Shown: positions 40,635-47,385 of the stretch, one piece after another
How the letters are laid out: the number at the start of each line of letters is the position of its first letter
How positions within the stretch are numbered: position 1 is the stretch's first letter
The notes under the pieces: model-generated
Databases searched by the model: none
Told to the model about the DNA's origin: nothing
Seen by the model: only the letters and a program-made list of their open reading frames with translations
NCBI GenBank assembly: GCA_005223075.1
Contig: NJBO01000002.1
Coordinates: forward strand, 65,836-113,220
Length of the DNA stretch: 47,385 bases
Direction of reading: 5' to 3'
From: a candidate division TA06 bacterium B3_TA06
GTDB taxonomy: Bacteria; Hydrothermota; Tepidihabitantia; B3-TA06
Position numbers and translations under genes: made by a program

Positions 40635-42290
40635 CTACCTGACGATCAGAACCCGTTCGGTGCAGGAGAAGCCACAAGCAGAAAGCCGAACAAAGTAGAC
40701 GCCCGCAGGGGCAGCCGATGCGTTCCAGGTGATCTCGCCTGATCCTGCAGGGGTATGTCCTTGCTTTAAGGTTTCGATCCTGCGTCCCATGGCGTCGAAG
40801 ACAGCAATATTGATGTCTGAGGCATGGGGCAGGGAGTAGCGAAGACCAATCAAGCCATCCGAGATGTTTGCGGTGGTAAGGTTCAGTTTAAGAGGATCGG
40901 TAGGACTTGTGGTTTTTTGCTCTTCTATCCCGACCCAGGGGAAGCCCTCTGCAAACGCCGCACGTGCCGAATCAGCCTTTTCCAGCAGCTCGTTCAGGGT
41001 TGCTCCTATCGCTACGGCAAAGGTAAAGTCATACTCGTCGCCAGGCGCCATATCCGGGTAAGGACCGGAGTTGAGAAGCATCCTCACGTCGCTCGGATCA
41101 TCTAAGGTATTGAATTCGGTGGAAATCATGCGTTCATACTTAAGGGTGTCGGTACCGTCGGAGTCGACTACGAGAGTGGTATCATTTTCCCATGTTTCAA
41201 GGCCGGTAACTCCCACATCACCTGGAGTTTCAATAAGAAAGATTCCTATGTATCCTGGAGGACTGCTCCACCCGCTCTCCGAACCGTTATTATCGTAGGC
41301 GTATCCGACATTATGGGAGCCGGCATACCCGATCTTATCGTCCCAGAAACCGTCGTCACCGGGCTCTTCCCCCCCTGTTCCTATGTCCGGATCCATGAAA
41401 TAACTGAAGTAGGGTGCCTTGAGCAGGTGCTCATTCATGTTGCGTATCTTGTAGTTAAGAACGATCACATTGGCAAGAGCGCCCCTTGACCACGAGTAGG
41501 TTCTCTGTTCCGCACGTATCCCAAGTCCCCACATGTCGTATGGGCCGTAATCGCGGTTTATCCAAATCATCGTCGCCGAGTCTGCCGGAATCCAGTCTCC
41601 ACCTACAGCGTAGGTATCCTGGTGGGAAACCATATCCCCTGCTGCAGGATCAAGCTGGTCTTCTGGTGGGCGATTCTTGTTAAGCACTGTGTCGGCAAAA
41701 GGCCAAAGGGCTTGATACGGCTTTGGGGTTTCTCCTGGGCGGGCAAAGAGGCGATTCCCTTCGCCCTCAAGACCCCAGCCTTCAGGGATTCTCATGTCGC
41801 TGAAGTAAAGCCCTACGCTATCGATATTGGCTTCCTCCATCTCGGGCACGGCCATCGCTCCCATATCCGAATTGTAAGCTGCCTTCGAAACGTTGGCGAT
41901 CCAGGTGGTGTCTCCGGTTAGTGTATCTACATAAGGGTAAATCGCCCCGAACCAGAATCCTGCGGCGTAGACGTAGTACTGCTCCGACCCAGCAGGATAC
42001 TCAGCCGTATGCCCGTTTTGCTGTGGGGACTGTAAGGGTAATCCTTCATATGGATGATAGTCTTGCCACGAACGTCCGAACATACCGCCCTGCATGGTGT
42101 TAGCTACGAGAAAGTCCTGCAAGTTACCTACACCGGTCCACCACGCCAGCCAGAACCATGCCGGTTCGTCGGTGATCTCGCCCAGTAGTCGGTATCCCGA
42201 TGACGGCTGGGGAACCGTCATACCCGCAGGTGGCGCGGCCAAAAGGGCTACGCTTGTTAGTACGAGGATAAGACTTAACTTACGCATCAT
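40635..42290 (-). CDS. Exported 551-residue protein with C-terminal sorting domain (tandem copy 1)
   Basis: The protein starts behind AAGGAGG at the ATG at 42290 with a signal peptide (LSLILVLTSVALLAAPPAG). The large body is a beta-rich region with motifs also found in the neighbouring paralog: EPAWFWLAWWTGVGNLQDFL, YPYVDTLTGDTTWIANVSKA, NKNRPPEDQLDP and DPDIGTGGEEPGDDGFWDDK, the last Asp/Gly-rich and possibly calcium-binding. The C-terminal ~90 residues are a sorting domain (LRYSLPHASDINIAVFDAMG ... GVYFVRLSACG). I recognise no enzyme motif. With the gene at 42455-44110 it forms a tandem duplication of equal length. Probably cell-surface or secreted; function unknown. Confidence 0.85.
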   Translation of the reverse strand: MMRKLSLILVLTSVALLAAPPAGMTVPQPSSGYRLLGEITDEPAWFWLAWWTGVGNLQDFLVANTMQGGMFGRSWQDYHPYEGLPLQSPQQNGHTAEYPAGSEQYYVYAAGFWFGAIYPYVDTLTGDTTWIANVSKAAYNSDMGAMAVPEMEEANIDSVGLYFSDMRIPEGWGLEGEGNRLFARPGETPKPYQALWPFADTVLNKNRPPEDQLDPAAGDMVSHQDTYAVGGDWIPADSATMIWINRDYGPYDMWGLGIRAEQRTYSWSRGALANVIVLNYKIRNMNEHLLKAPYFSYFMDPDIGTGGEEPGDDGFWDDKIGYAGSHNVGYAYDNNGSESGWSSPPGYIGIFLIETPGDVGVTGLETWENDTTLVVDSDGTDTLKYERMISTEFNTLDDPSDVRMLLNSGPYPDMAPGDEYDFTFAVAIGATLNELLEKADSARAAFAEGFPWVGIEEQKTTSPTDPLKLNLTTANISDGLIGLRYSLPHASDINIAVFDAMGRRIETLKQGHTPAGSGEITWNASAAPAGVYFVRLSACGFSCTERVLIVR

Positions 42291-42309
42291 GTGCCTCCTT
42301 TTTGGTAGC

Positions 42310-42331
42310 GTCCGCCTCCAAGATGGCGGAC
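42310..42331 (-). promoter_or_regulatory. 5' UTR stem-loop of copy 1 mRNA
   Basis: GTCCGCC and GGCGGAC form perfect 7-bp arms around 8 nt (42310-42331), just upstream of the Shine-Dalgarno site. The paralogous gene lacks it. Confidence 0.45.
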
Positions 42332-42333
42332 AG

Positions 42334-42386
42334 CCACAAAGGGTTAACGTATAAAACTACTCCCAAAACAGCATTTGTCAAGCCCC
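42334..42386 (-). promoter_or_regulatory. Promoter-containing 53-bp direct repeat, copy 1
   Basis: This 53-nt block is identical to 44160-44212 upstream of the paralog. It contains TTGACA (42381-42376), a 16-nt spacer and a weak -10 TAGTTT (42359-42354) on the minus strand. Confidence 0.7.
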
Positions 42387-42393
42387 CGGAGTA

Positions 42394-42436
42394 GAAAAGG
42401 GACGAAGCCAAAACGCTTCAAGCGTCACTTCGCCCC
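42394..42436 (-). terminator. Terminator of the 551-residue protein gene (copy 2)
   Basis: On the minus strand GGGGCGAAG (42436-42428) pairs with CTTCGTCCC (42107-equivalent arm at 42399-42407) with one wobble; an inner ACGCTT/AGCGT hairpin lies between, and TTTTC follows. It resembles the copy 1 terminator in its GCGAAG stem. Confidence 0.7.
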
Positions 42437-42454
42437 AGGATTATGAGTTTCCGG

Positions 42455-44110
42455 TTATCTGATGATCAGAACACGCTCGGTGCAGGATTGGCCCGATGCC
42501 GAAAGCCTCACAAAGTAGACGCCTGAGGGGACAGTTGATGCATCCCAGATAATCTTACCTTCTCCGGCGGAAGCATATCCTTGCTTCAAGGTTTCAACTC
42601 TGCGACCTGAAGCGTCGAAGAGAGCCAGATCAATACCCGATGCGTTAGGTAGAGAGTAGCGGAGCTTCAGTAAATCGCTAAATACAATAGGATCGCTCAG
42701 GGTCAATCCAAGAGAAGCAGATACAGATTCCTCTTCAACATCCACTTTCTCTGAGAAACCTCGGTCAAAAGCCGCACGGACCGAATCAACGTTCGCCTGC
42801 AGCTCCGCCAACGTTTGACCTACCACCACCGTCAGGGTGAAGTCGTACTCATTGCCGGGTGCCAGGTCAGGGTAAGGACCAGAGTTGAGAAGCATACGGA
42901 CGTCATCGGGGTTCTCCCGTGTAACAAAATCGGTAGAAGTCATGTAAGCATACTTAAGGCTATCTTGTCCCAGCTTGTCGATATCATGTCCGTTTGGCCA
43001 GGTCTCGAATCCAGTAAGACCCTCATCTCCTGGAGTTTCTAGTAGAACGGCACCTATGTAACCTACAGGTGTGCTCCAACCAGGCTCCGAGCCGTTGGCA
43101 TCGTAGGCGTAACCAAGGTTCCGGTCTCGATCAAACCCGATCATATCATCCCAGAAGCCTTCATCACCCGGGACACTCCCCCCTTCTCCGATGTCAGGGT
43201 CGGCAAAGTAGCTGAAGTAAGGTGCCTTGAGGGAAAAGTCATTCATGTTGCGTATCTTGTAGTTAAGAACGATAGCGTTAGCCAGCACCCCCCTATTCCA
43301 GGAGTAGGTTCTTTGTTCTGCTCGTATACCTAACCCTAAGCCGTCATAGGATCCGGTCGTAAGGATCCAGATAGTAGTTGCTGAGTCAACTGGTATCCAA
43401 TCGCCGCCTACAGCATAGGTATCTTCGTCGGAAACTATATCTCCTTTTGAAGGATCAAGCTGCTCGTCAGGCGGTCGGTTCTTGTTTAGCATCGTGTCGG
43501 CAAAGGGCCAGAGCACTTGATAGGGCTCAGGGGTTTCCCCAGGCTGAACGAATAGGTTATCGCCTACGCCTTCGAATTCATCTCCCTCTGGAATGAGCAT
43601 ATCGCTGAAGTAAAGGCCGCGGTTGGAGATATCATTATACCCACCGGCGTCTCTCATCTCAGGCACAGCCATCGCTCCAATATCCGATTCATAGGCCGCC
43701 TTCGAAACGTTGGCGATCCAGGTGGTGTCTCCGGTTAGTGTATCTACATAAGGGTAAATAGCTCCAAACCAGAACCCCATTGCATAGAGGTAAAACTGTT
43801 CGGAGTTTGCGGGATACTCGGCATTTCTACCCCTGGTAACAGGATACCAACCTGTATAAGCTGGCAAACCTTGGTATTCGTGTTCATCATCGGGATGGCG
43901 GGCGAAGACACCACCCTGCATGGCGTTGGAGACCAGGAAGTCGGAGACGTTACCTACCCCTGTCCACCAGACCAGCCACCACGCCGCCGGCTCATCGGTA
44001 ACCTCGCCTGACAACGACTTGCTTAATGATGGTTCTCGAGTCAGCTCACCGGACGGGGCTGCTGCTAACATTAAGCTCGTGAGTATAAGAATAAGACTGA
44101 GTTGACGCAT
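42455..44110 (-). CDS. Exported 551-residue protein with C-terminal sorting domain (tandem copy 2)
   Basis: The protein has the same length and order as the gene at 40635-42290: signal peptide (LSLILILTSLMLAAAPSG), EPAAWWLVWWTGVGNVSDFL, YPYVDTLTGDTTWIANVSKA, NKNRPPDEQLDPSKGD, DPDIGEGGSVPGDEGFWDDM and a terminal sorting domain (LRYSLPNASGIDLALFDASG ... GVYFVRLSASG). Divergence from copy 1 is spread over the gene with small compensating indels (for example RDAGGYNDISNRG), so the duplication is not very recent, although the 53-bp promoter block is identical. The start ATG follows AAAGGAGG. The promoter lies back-to-back with that of hisC. Function unknown; surface location inferred. Confidence 0.85.
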   Translation of the reverse strand: MRQLSLILILTSLMLAAAPSGELTREPSLSKSLSGEVTDEPAAWWLVWWTGVGNVSDFLVSNAMQGGVFARHPDDEHEYQGLPAYTGWYPVTRGRNAEYPANSEQFYLYAMGFWFGAIYPYVDTLTGDTTWIANVSKAAYESDIGAMAVPEMRDAGGYNDISNRGLYFSDMLIPEGDEFEGVGDNLFVQPGETPEPYQVLWPFADTMLNKNRPPDEQLDPSKGDIVSDEDTYAVGGDWIPVDSATTIWILTTGSYDGLGLGIRAEQRTYSWNRGVLANAIVLNYKIRNMNDFSLKAPYFSYFADPDIGEGGSVPGDEGFWDDMIGFDRDRNLGYAYDANGSEPGWSTPVGYIGAVLLETPGDEGLTGFETWPNGHDIDKLGQDSLKYAYMTSTDFVTRENPDDVRMLLNSGPYPDLAPGNEYDFTLTVVVGQTLAELQANVDSVRAAFDRGFSEKVDVEEESVSASLGLTLSDPIVFSDLLKLRYSLPNASGIDLALFDASGRRVETLKQGYASAGEGKIIWDASTVPSGVYFVRLSASGQSCTERVLIIR

Positions 44111-44159
44111 TGGGCACCTCCTTTGTGATTTGTGTCATACTCTGTAGTCTTAGGATGGA

Positions 44160-44212
44160 CCACAAAGGGTTAACGTATAAAACTACTCCCAAAACAGCAT
44201 TTGTCAAGCCCC
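44160..44212 (-). promoter_or_regulatory. Promoter-containing 53-bp direct repeat, copy 2
   Basis: Identical to 42334-42386, with TTGACA at 44207-44202 on the minus strand. The hisC -35 box on the plus strand begins 7 nt further (44219). Confidence 0.7.
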
Positions 44213-44218
44213 ATGAAC

Positions 44219-44246
44219 TTGACACCAACAGTTTAACCTGTATAGT
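44219..44246 (+). promoter_or_regulatory. Promoter of hisC
   Basis: TTGACA (44219-44224), a 16-nt spacer and TATAGT (44241-44246), followed by a leader with CGGAGG before the GTG at 44278. Confidence 0.75.
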
Positions 44247-44277
44247 CAGGGAAAAGAATAACTACCCGGAGGTCTCA

Positions 44278-45369
44278 GTGCTCAAGACTCGCCCCTCGCT
44301 CGAACGCATCCAGCCCTATAAGCCGGGCAAGCCGATCGAGCAACTGGTACGGGAGTACGGGATCACAGGGGAGATCATAAAACTCGCTTCGAATGAGAAC
44401 CCTCTTGGCCCCTCCCCAAACGCGCTCGCTGCCCTTTCACATGCATTGACTGAAGTTCATTTATACCCTGATAACTCCTGTTATGCACTCATTAACCGCC
44501 TCTCCGAAATCCACGAGACCCCGCCGGATTATATCACCGTGGGCAACGGTTCGGTGGAGATCATCCTCCAGGCGGCACTTGCCTGCCTTGAACCGAATGA
44601 CGAAACCATCATGAGTGAGGTAAGCTTCATCATGTACCCTATCGCCACTCACATCGCAGGGGCGGTGCCGGTTAAGATACCCGTAAAGGATTACAAGCAC
44701 GACCTGGAGGCGATACTTGCAGCTATTACGGATAAAACGAAGATCATCTTCATAGATAACCCTAACAACCCGCTTGGCTCGGTTATCTCGCGCAGCCAGA
44801 TGGATGCCTTCATCGAGCGCGTGCCTGATCATGTGCTCGTGGTCCTTGATGAAGCTTATTATGAGTACATCGGCAGCATGGACTACCCCCGGTCTCTCCA
44901 CTACGTCCACGCGGGCCGCAACGTTCTGGTGCTGCGCACCTTCTCGAAGATATACGGGCTTGCCGGGCTCCGAGTCGGCTACGGCTTCGCAAATCCTGAG
45001 ATCATCCATGCAACCTCAAAGGTTCGCTTGCCCTTCTCGGTCAACCGTCCGGCTCAGATAGCGGCTCTGGCGGCGTTGGATGATGAGAAACACGTGGACG
45101 AAAGCCGGGCGCTCAACGAAAAAGGCAAGATGTATCTGGCCAAGGAGTTTGAACGGCTGGGGCTCGAGTATATCCCACCTTACGGGAACTTTGTCTTCGT
45201 GCGCTTTCCATGCGAGACCGGACCCATCTACAAGGCGCTTGAGCATCGTGGGATCATCGTGAGACCAGTCGGAGATAAGAATGCATTGCGCATCACCATC
45301 GGCACACCCGAGCAGAACAAGCGTTTGATCGCATCCTTGGAGAAGATTCTAAAAGGCAAAGACCCGTAA
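44278..45369 (+). CDS. hisC: Histidinol-phosphate aminotransferase
   Basis: I choose the GTG at 44278, which follows CGGAGG and a clear promoter; an ATG at 44110 in the same frame lies upstream of the promoter. The protein (363 residues) is a class I/II PLP aminotransferase with the HisC signature order: IIKLASNENPLGPSPNAL, NGSVEIILQAAL, IDNPNNPLGS, LVVLDEAYYEY and the PLP-lysine motif RTFSKIYGLAGLRVGYG, then a C-terminal RHGIIVRP-like segment (HRGIIVRPVG). It converts imidazole-acetol phosphate to histidinol phosphate in histidine synthesis. No other his gene is nearby. Related aminotransferases for other amino acids (for example aromatic) cannot be excluded. Confidence 0.92.
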   Translation: MLKTRPSLERIQPYKPGKPIEQLVREYGITGEIIKLASNENPLGPSPNALAALSHALTEVHLYPDNSCYALINRLSEIHETPPDYITVGNGSVEIILQAALACLEPNDETIMSEVSFIMYPIATHIAGAVPVKIPVKDYKHDLEAILAAITDKTKIIFIDNPNNPLGSVISRSQMDAFIERVPDHVLVVLDEAYYEYIGSMDYPRSLHYVHAGRNVLVLRTFSKIYGLAGLRVGYGFANPEIIHATSKVRLPFSVNRPAQIAALAALDDEKHVDESRALNEKGKMYLAKEFERLGLEYIPPYGNFVFVRFPCETGPIYKALEHRGIIVRPVGDKNALRITIGTPEQNKRLIASLEKILKGKDP

Positions 45370-45452
45370 CACACCATAACATACCATACGGATACTCAGC
45401 AGCCTATGTGAAAATCTAAAGTAGCAAATTGTAAGAGCGAACATAAAAAGTA

Positions 45453-45477
45453 GGTGGCCGCGAGGCCACCTTTTCTT
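45453..45477. terminator. Bidirectional terminator between convergent hisC and the Asp-box protein gene
   Basis: GGTGGCC (45453-45459) and GGCCACC (45464-45470) pair around GCGA. TTTTCTT follows on the plus strand, and a T-run (opposite AAAAAG, 45445-45450) follows on the minus strand. Confidence 0.9.
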
Positions 45478-45499
45478 ACAGTATAGAAAGTTTCTCGGA

Positions 45500-47385
45500 T
45501 TAGTGCAGGAGCACAACCTTGGCGGTTTTGGTGAAGCCGGGTGCGGCTATGCGGATAAAGTAAAGACCGCCTGCAAGCTCCGCGCCATCGTCGTCGGTGC
45601 CGTCCCAGTAAAGGGAACCGGAGCCGGAAAGCTCACCCTCGTGAAGGGTGTGAACCACCTGACCTGTTACGTCGTAGACCCGAATCGTAGTTGAGATAGG
45701 ATAGCCAACCGCGTAGCTCACAAGGGTGCCTGAAATGAACGGATTGGGACAGGTAACCTCTATACGAAGCGCATCCGCGGACTCGGCAATGCCGACTAAC
45801 GGCGTGCCCTGGAACACTACGAACAATTTTCTACCGAGCAGGGTGTGGGTCGCACCAGGAATCGCGGCAAAGAACGTCGCTTCGTAGAATGCGTAGTCGT
45901 CGCAGGTCCACTTGGCGAACTTGACGTTCTTCACCTCTTCCGGATCAAGATTGGCCACCGGCACGCTGTCGAGGTAGTCGGCGGTGTGATAGCCCTGAGA
46001 TACGATCTCGCAGTAGCAGTAGAAGTTTTCAGCCGCCTCTGTGCCTACGTTCTTGAAGTTGGCGTCAGGCGTCATGCTGTCCACCACGCTGCCTTCCTCA
46101 GGCTTTACGACCTCTATCGCATCAACCTGGACCGCACTCTGGATTGTGGCATACTCGACCCTGGTGTTGTTTGTAGGGTCGTCGTCCTTGGTCGTCTTCT
46201 CGGGCCAGAGGTAGACCGTTACTTCGACCTTGTAGCGGTCGCCGGGCCAGCCAGAGGGTGTCCAGGACGGGAAGGAGACGGCGTCCTCTTCGCCTGCCTC
46301 AAGATAGACGATCCCCTCAAGGTTGCCTTTGTCGTAGTTGACGCCCGGACCGGTAATCCGGCACATGGCGTAGCCGGAGTCAACATCACCGCCGAAGTTG
46401 GTGATCACCGCCTCGGGCGTTACCGGCACCTTATCGACCTTGCCCAGCGGTTTAAGGATGCGAACTACCGCAAGATCACGCCCCGATGGCGGAATAGTGT
46501 CCGTGATGGTGTCGCCCAGGAACCAGTTGTAGTAGATCTCGAAGTTGCCATCGTCGCGGCTGTCAGTCCAGATGATGTGCACGTTGCCATTTTCATCGGC
46601 TGCAAAGTTGGCGTAACGCGAGTATCTGCCGTCGTTAAGGGTCAAGGCCTGGTCGTATCCCCATGAGCCGGATACGGCATCATACTTGTTGTAGTGAGTC
46701 TCCGTGATGGAACCGGAACCCCAGCGGGAGTCCCAGGAAATCCAGACGTTATTGAAGGTGTCGCAGCAGATCGAGGGCCAGTAGGAGTAGTTGCCGGTAT
46801 ACTCGCTTACCTGTGTGGAGACCCAGCTTCCGCTTGCATTGGTGGCAACGTAGACCTGACACGCACTGCCGGGGTCCGCGTAGGCGATATAGAGGTTGTC
46901 GTCACTATCATGGCAGATCGAGGTGCCACGTTTGTAGCGAGCGAAGTTTGTTCCGCCGATGGTCTCGTTATTCCAGGTCGCCCCGCCGTCGGTGCTCCAT
47001 ACATGCTTGAGAAGGTTGCCGTTGTTGTGTGCAACGGATACGTGAAGGGCGTCGTCGGACGTCACGCAGATCGAGGGGTAGTAGGCGAAGTATTCGGTAG
47101 AGGATGAACCCCCGTCCGAGTGGGGATCGAAGGCCATGATCGGGGAGGAGTAGGAGCTGGCGCCCGAATTCTTTCTCTGGTAGTATACGCTGCGGCCTTT
47201 GGCATCGCCAGTGGTTGAACTGTAGTGGTTGAACACGTTGTGCAGGTTGCCGTCGGAATCAAAGGCGATGGCAGGGCAGCAGCAATCAACGTCTACCCCG
47301 TGCTCGATTATTGAACCCCAGGAACCGTTCTTCTCGCGGGTGTAGAGATGGGAGAGGGGATGGGAATACCAGCTGATGTCCACTG
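45500..47385 (-). CDS. Secreted Asp-box/CARDB-like protein with C-terminal sorting domain, 5'-truncated
   Basis: The frame is open to the right edge of the window, so the N-terminus and signal peptide are missing. The visible part (about 628 residues) starts with a sialidase-like propeller region with BNR/Asp-box units, clearest in STDGGATWNNETIGG, and repeated ICHDSDDNLYIAYAD-, ICCDTFNNVWISWDS- and HIIWTDSRDDGNFEIYY-type strands. Two CARDB/Ig-like modules follow (VVRILKPLGKVDKVPVTPEA; IEVVKPEEGSVVDSMTPDA). The final ~80 residues are a sorting domain (IRVYDVTGQVVHTLHEGEL ... GGLYFIRIAAPG). Asp-box repeats alone do not prove glycosidase activity. Probably surface-bound carbohydrate-binding or adhesive protein. 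Confidence 0.85.
   Translation of the reverse strand, partial: VDISWYSHPLSHLYTREKNGSWGSIIEHGVDVDCCCPAIAFDSDGNLHNVFNHYSSTTGDAKGRSVYYQRKNSGASSYSSPIMAFDPHSDGGSSSTEYFAYYPSICVTSDDALHVSVAHNNGNLLKHVWSTDGGATWNNETIGGTNFARYKRGTSICHDSDDNLYIAYADPGSACQVYVATNASGSWVSTQVSEYTGNYSYWPSICCDTFNNVWISWDSRWGSGSITETHYNKYDAVSGSWGYDQALTLNDGRYSRYANFAADENGNVHIIWTDSRDDGNFEIYYNWFLGDTITDTIPPSGRDLAVVRILKPLGKVDKVPVTPEAVITNFGGDVDSGYAMCRITGPGVNYDKGNLEGIVYLEAGEEDAVSFPSWTPSGWPGDRYKVEVTVYLWPEKTTKDDDPTNNTRVEYATIQSAVQVDAIEVVKPEEGSVVDSMTPDANFKNVGTEAAENFYCYCEIVSQGYHTADYLDSVPVANLDPEEVKNVKFAKWTCDDYAFYEATFFAAIPGATHTLLGRKLFVVFQGTPLVGIAESADALRIEVTCPNPFISGTLVSYAVGYPISTTIRVYDVTGQVVHTLHEGELSGSGSLYWDGTDDDGAELAGGLYFIRIAAPGFTKTAKVVLLH

Noticed and set aside
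44110-44277. N-terminal extension of hisC
   Set aside because: It runs through the 53-bp promoter block of the divergent gene and the hisC promoter itself; GTG at 44278 has a Shine-Dalgarno site and fits the family length.
45845-47107. Long plus-strand open frames opposite the Asp-box protein gene
   Set aside because: They mirror the coding strand of a clear repeat protein with a terminal sorting domain; no independent motif is present.

Overview
The window (47.4 kb) looks like a chromosomal segment of an uncultivated Gram-negative bacterium of the wider FCB/candidate-phylum kind (my best guess is a WOR-3/Stahlbacteria-like lineage). This rests on many exported proteins ending in a FlgD-Ig/Por-type (T9SS type A) C-terminal sorting domain (CTD), an OmpA-family outer-membrane protein, several lipoproteins, a DRG-like TGS-domain GTPase of a type I associate with such lineages, and a DUF6754 membrane module. 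The phylum is inference. Genes are dense, on both strands, and often overlap by 4 bp. I see no plasmid, phage, IS or CRISPR hallmarks.

Layout. 1-4.9 kb: two tandem secreted S8 (subtilisin-like) proteases with CTDs, closed by a strong terminator. 5-8.2 kb: an orphan PIN-domain protein, the GTPase, surE (minus strand), a small palindromic element and a decayed CTD remnant. 8.2-12.5 kb: a five-gene operon of a MazG-like pyrophosphohydrolase and four membrane proteins (DUF6754 plus three unnamed), the best candidate for an undescribed system. 12.6-14.5 kb: phosphomannomutase/phosphoglucomutase and elongation factor P. 14.6-18.1 kb, minus strand: a tightly overlapping ybbR-like/tsaD/recJ-like operon. 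18.2-25.1 kb: a CTD-bearing repeat protein, uvrA, a CCA-adding-type nucleotidyltransferase, a PQQ-propeller lipoprotein followed in frame by a CTD remnant, and tRNA-Ile(GAT). 25.2-28.8 kb: SppA-like S49 peptidase and a double-cyclase/AAA ATPase protein laid out like soluble adenylyl cyclase. 28.9-33.1 kb, minus strand: lipoprotein, OmpA-family protein, esterase-PDZ protein. 33.1-33.5 kb: gene-free palindromic repeats. 33.5-37.7 kb: hydrolase with a Cys in the nucleophile elbow, two HD-domain paralogs, an ArsR-type regulator, and a double-length ThyX. 37.7-38.1 kb: gene debris. 38.1-44.1 kb, minus strand: NYN-domain protein, NfeD-SPFH pair, and two tandem 551-residue CTD proteins. 44.3-45.4 kb: hisC. 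45.5-47.4 kb, minus strand: a large Asp-box/CARDB-like CTD protein running off the window.

Promoters are unusually readable: TTGAC(A/C/G/T), a 16-17 nt spacer, then TATCAT/TATAAT-like -10 boxes. For six genes (PIN, mazG-like, surE, ybbR-like, Cys-hydrolase, thyX) the start codon lies only 5-8 nt after the -10 box with no room for a Shine-Dalgarno site, which predicts leaderless mRNAs; uvrA is nearly so. Most exported-protein genes instead have normal Shine-Dalgarno leaders, three of them carrying a stem-loop in the 5' UTR.

Functionally the region mixes housekeeping genes (uvrA, tsaD, recJ-like, cca, efp, surE, thyX, hisC) with cell-surface and secretion genes. Six CTD-bearing genes and two CTD remnants are present, but no T9SS machinery gene lies in the window.
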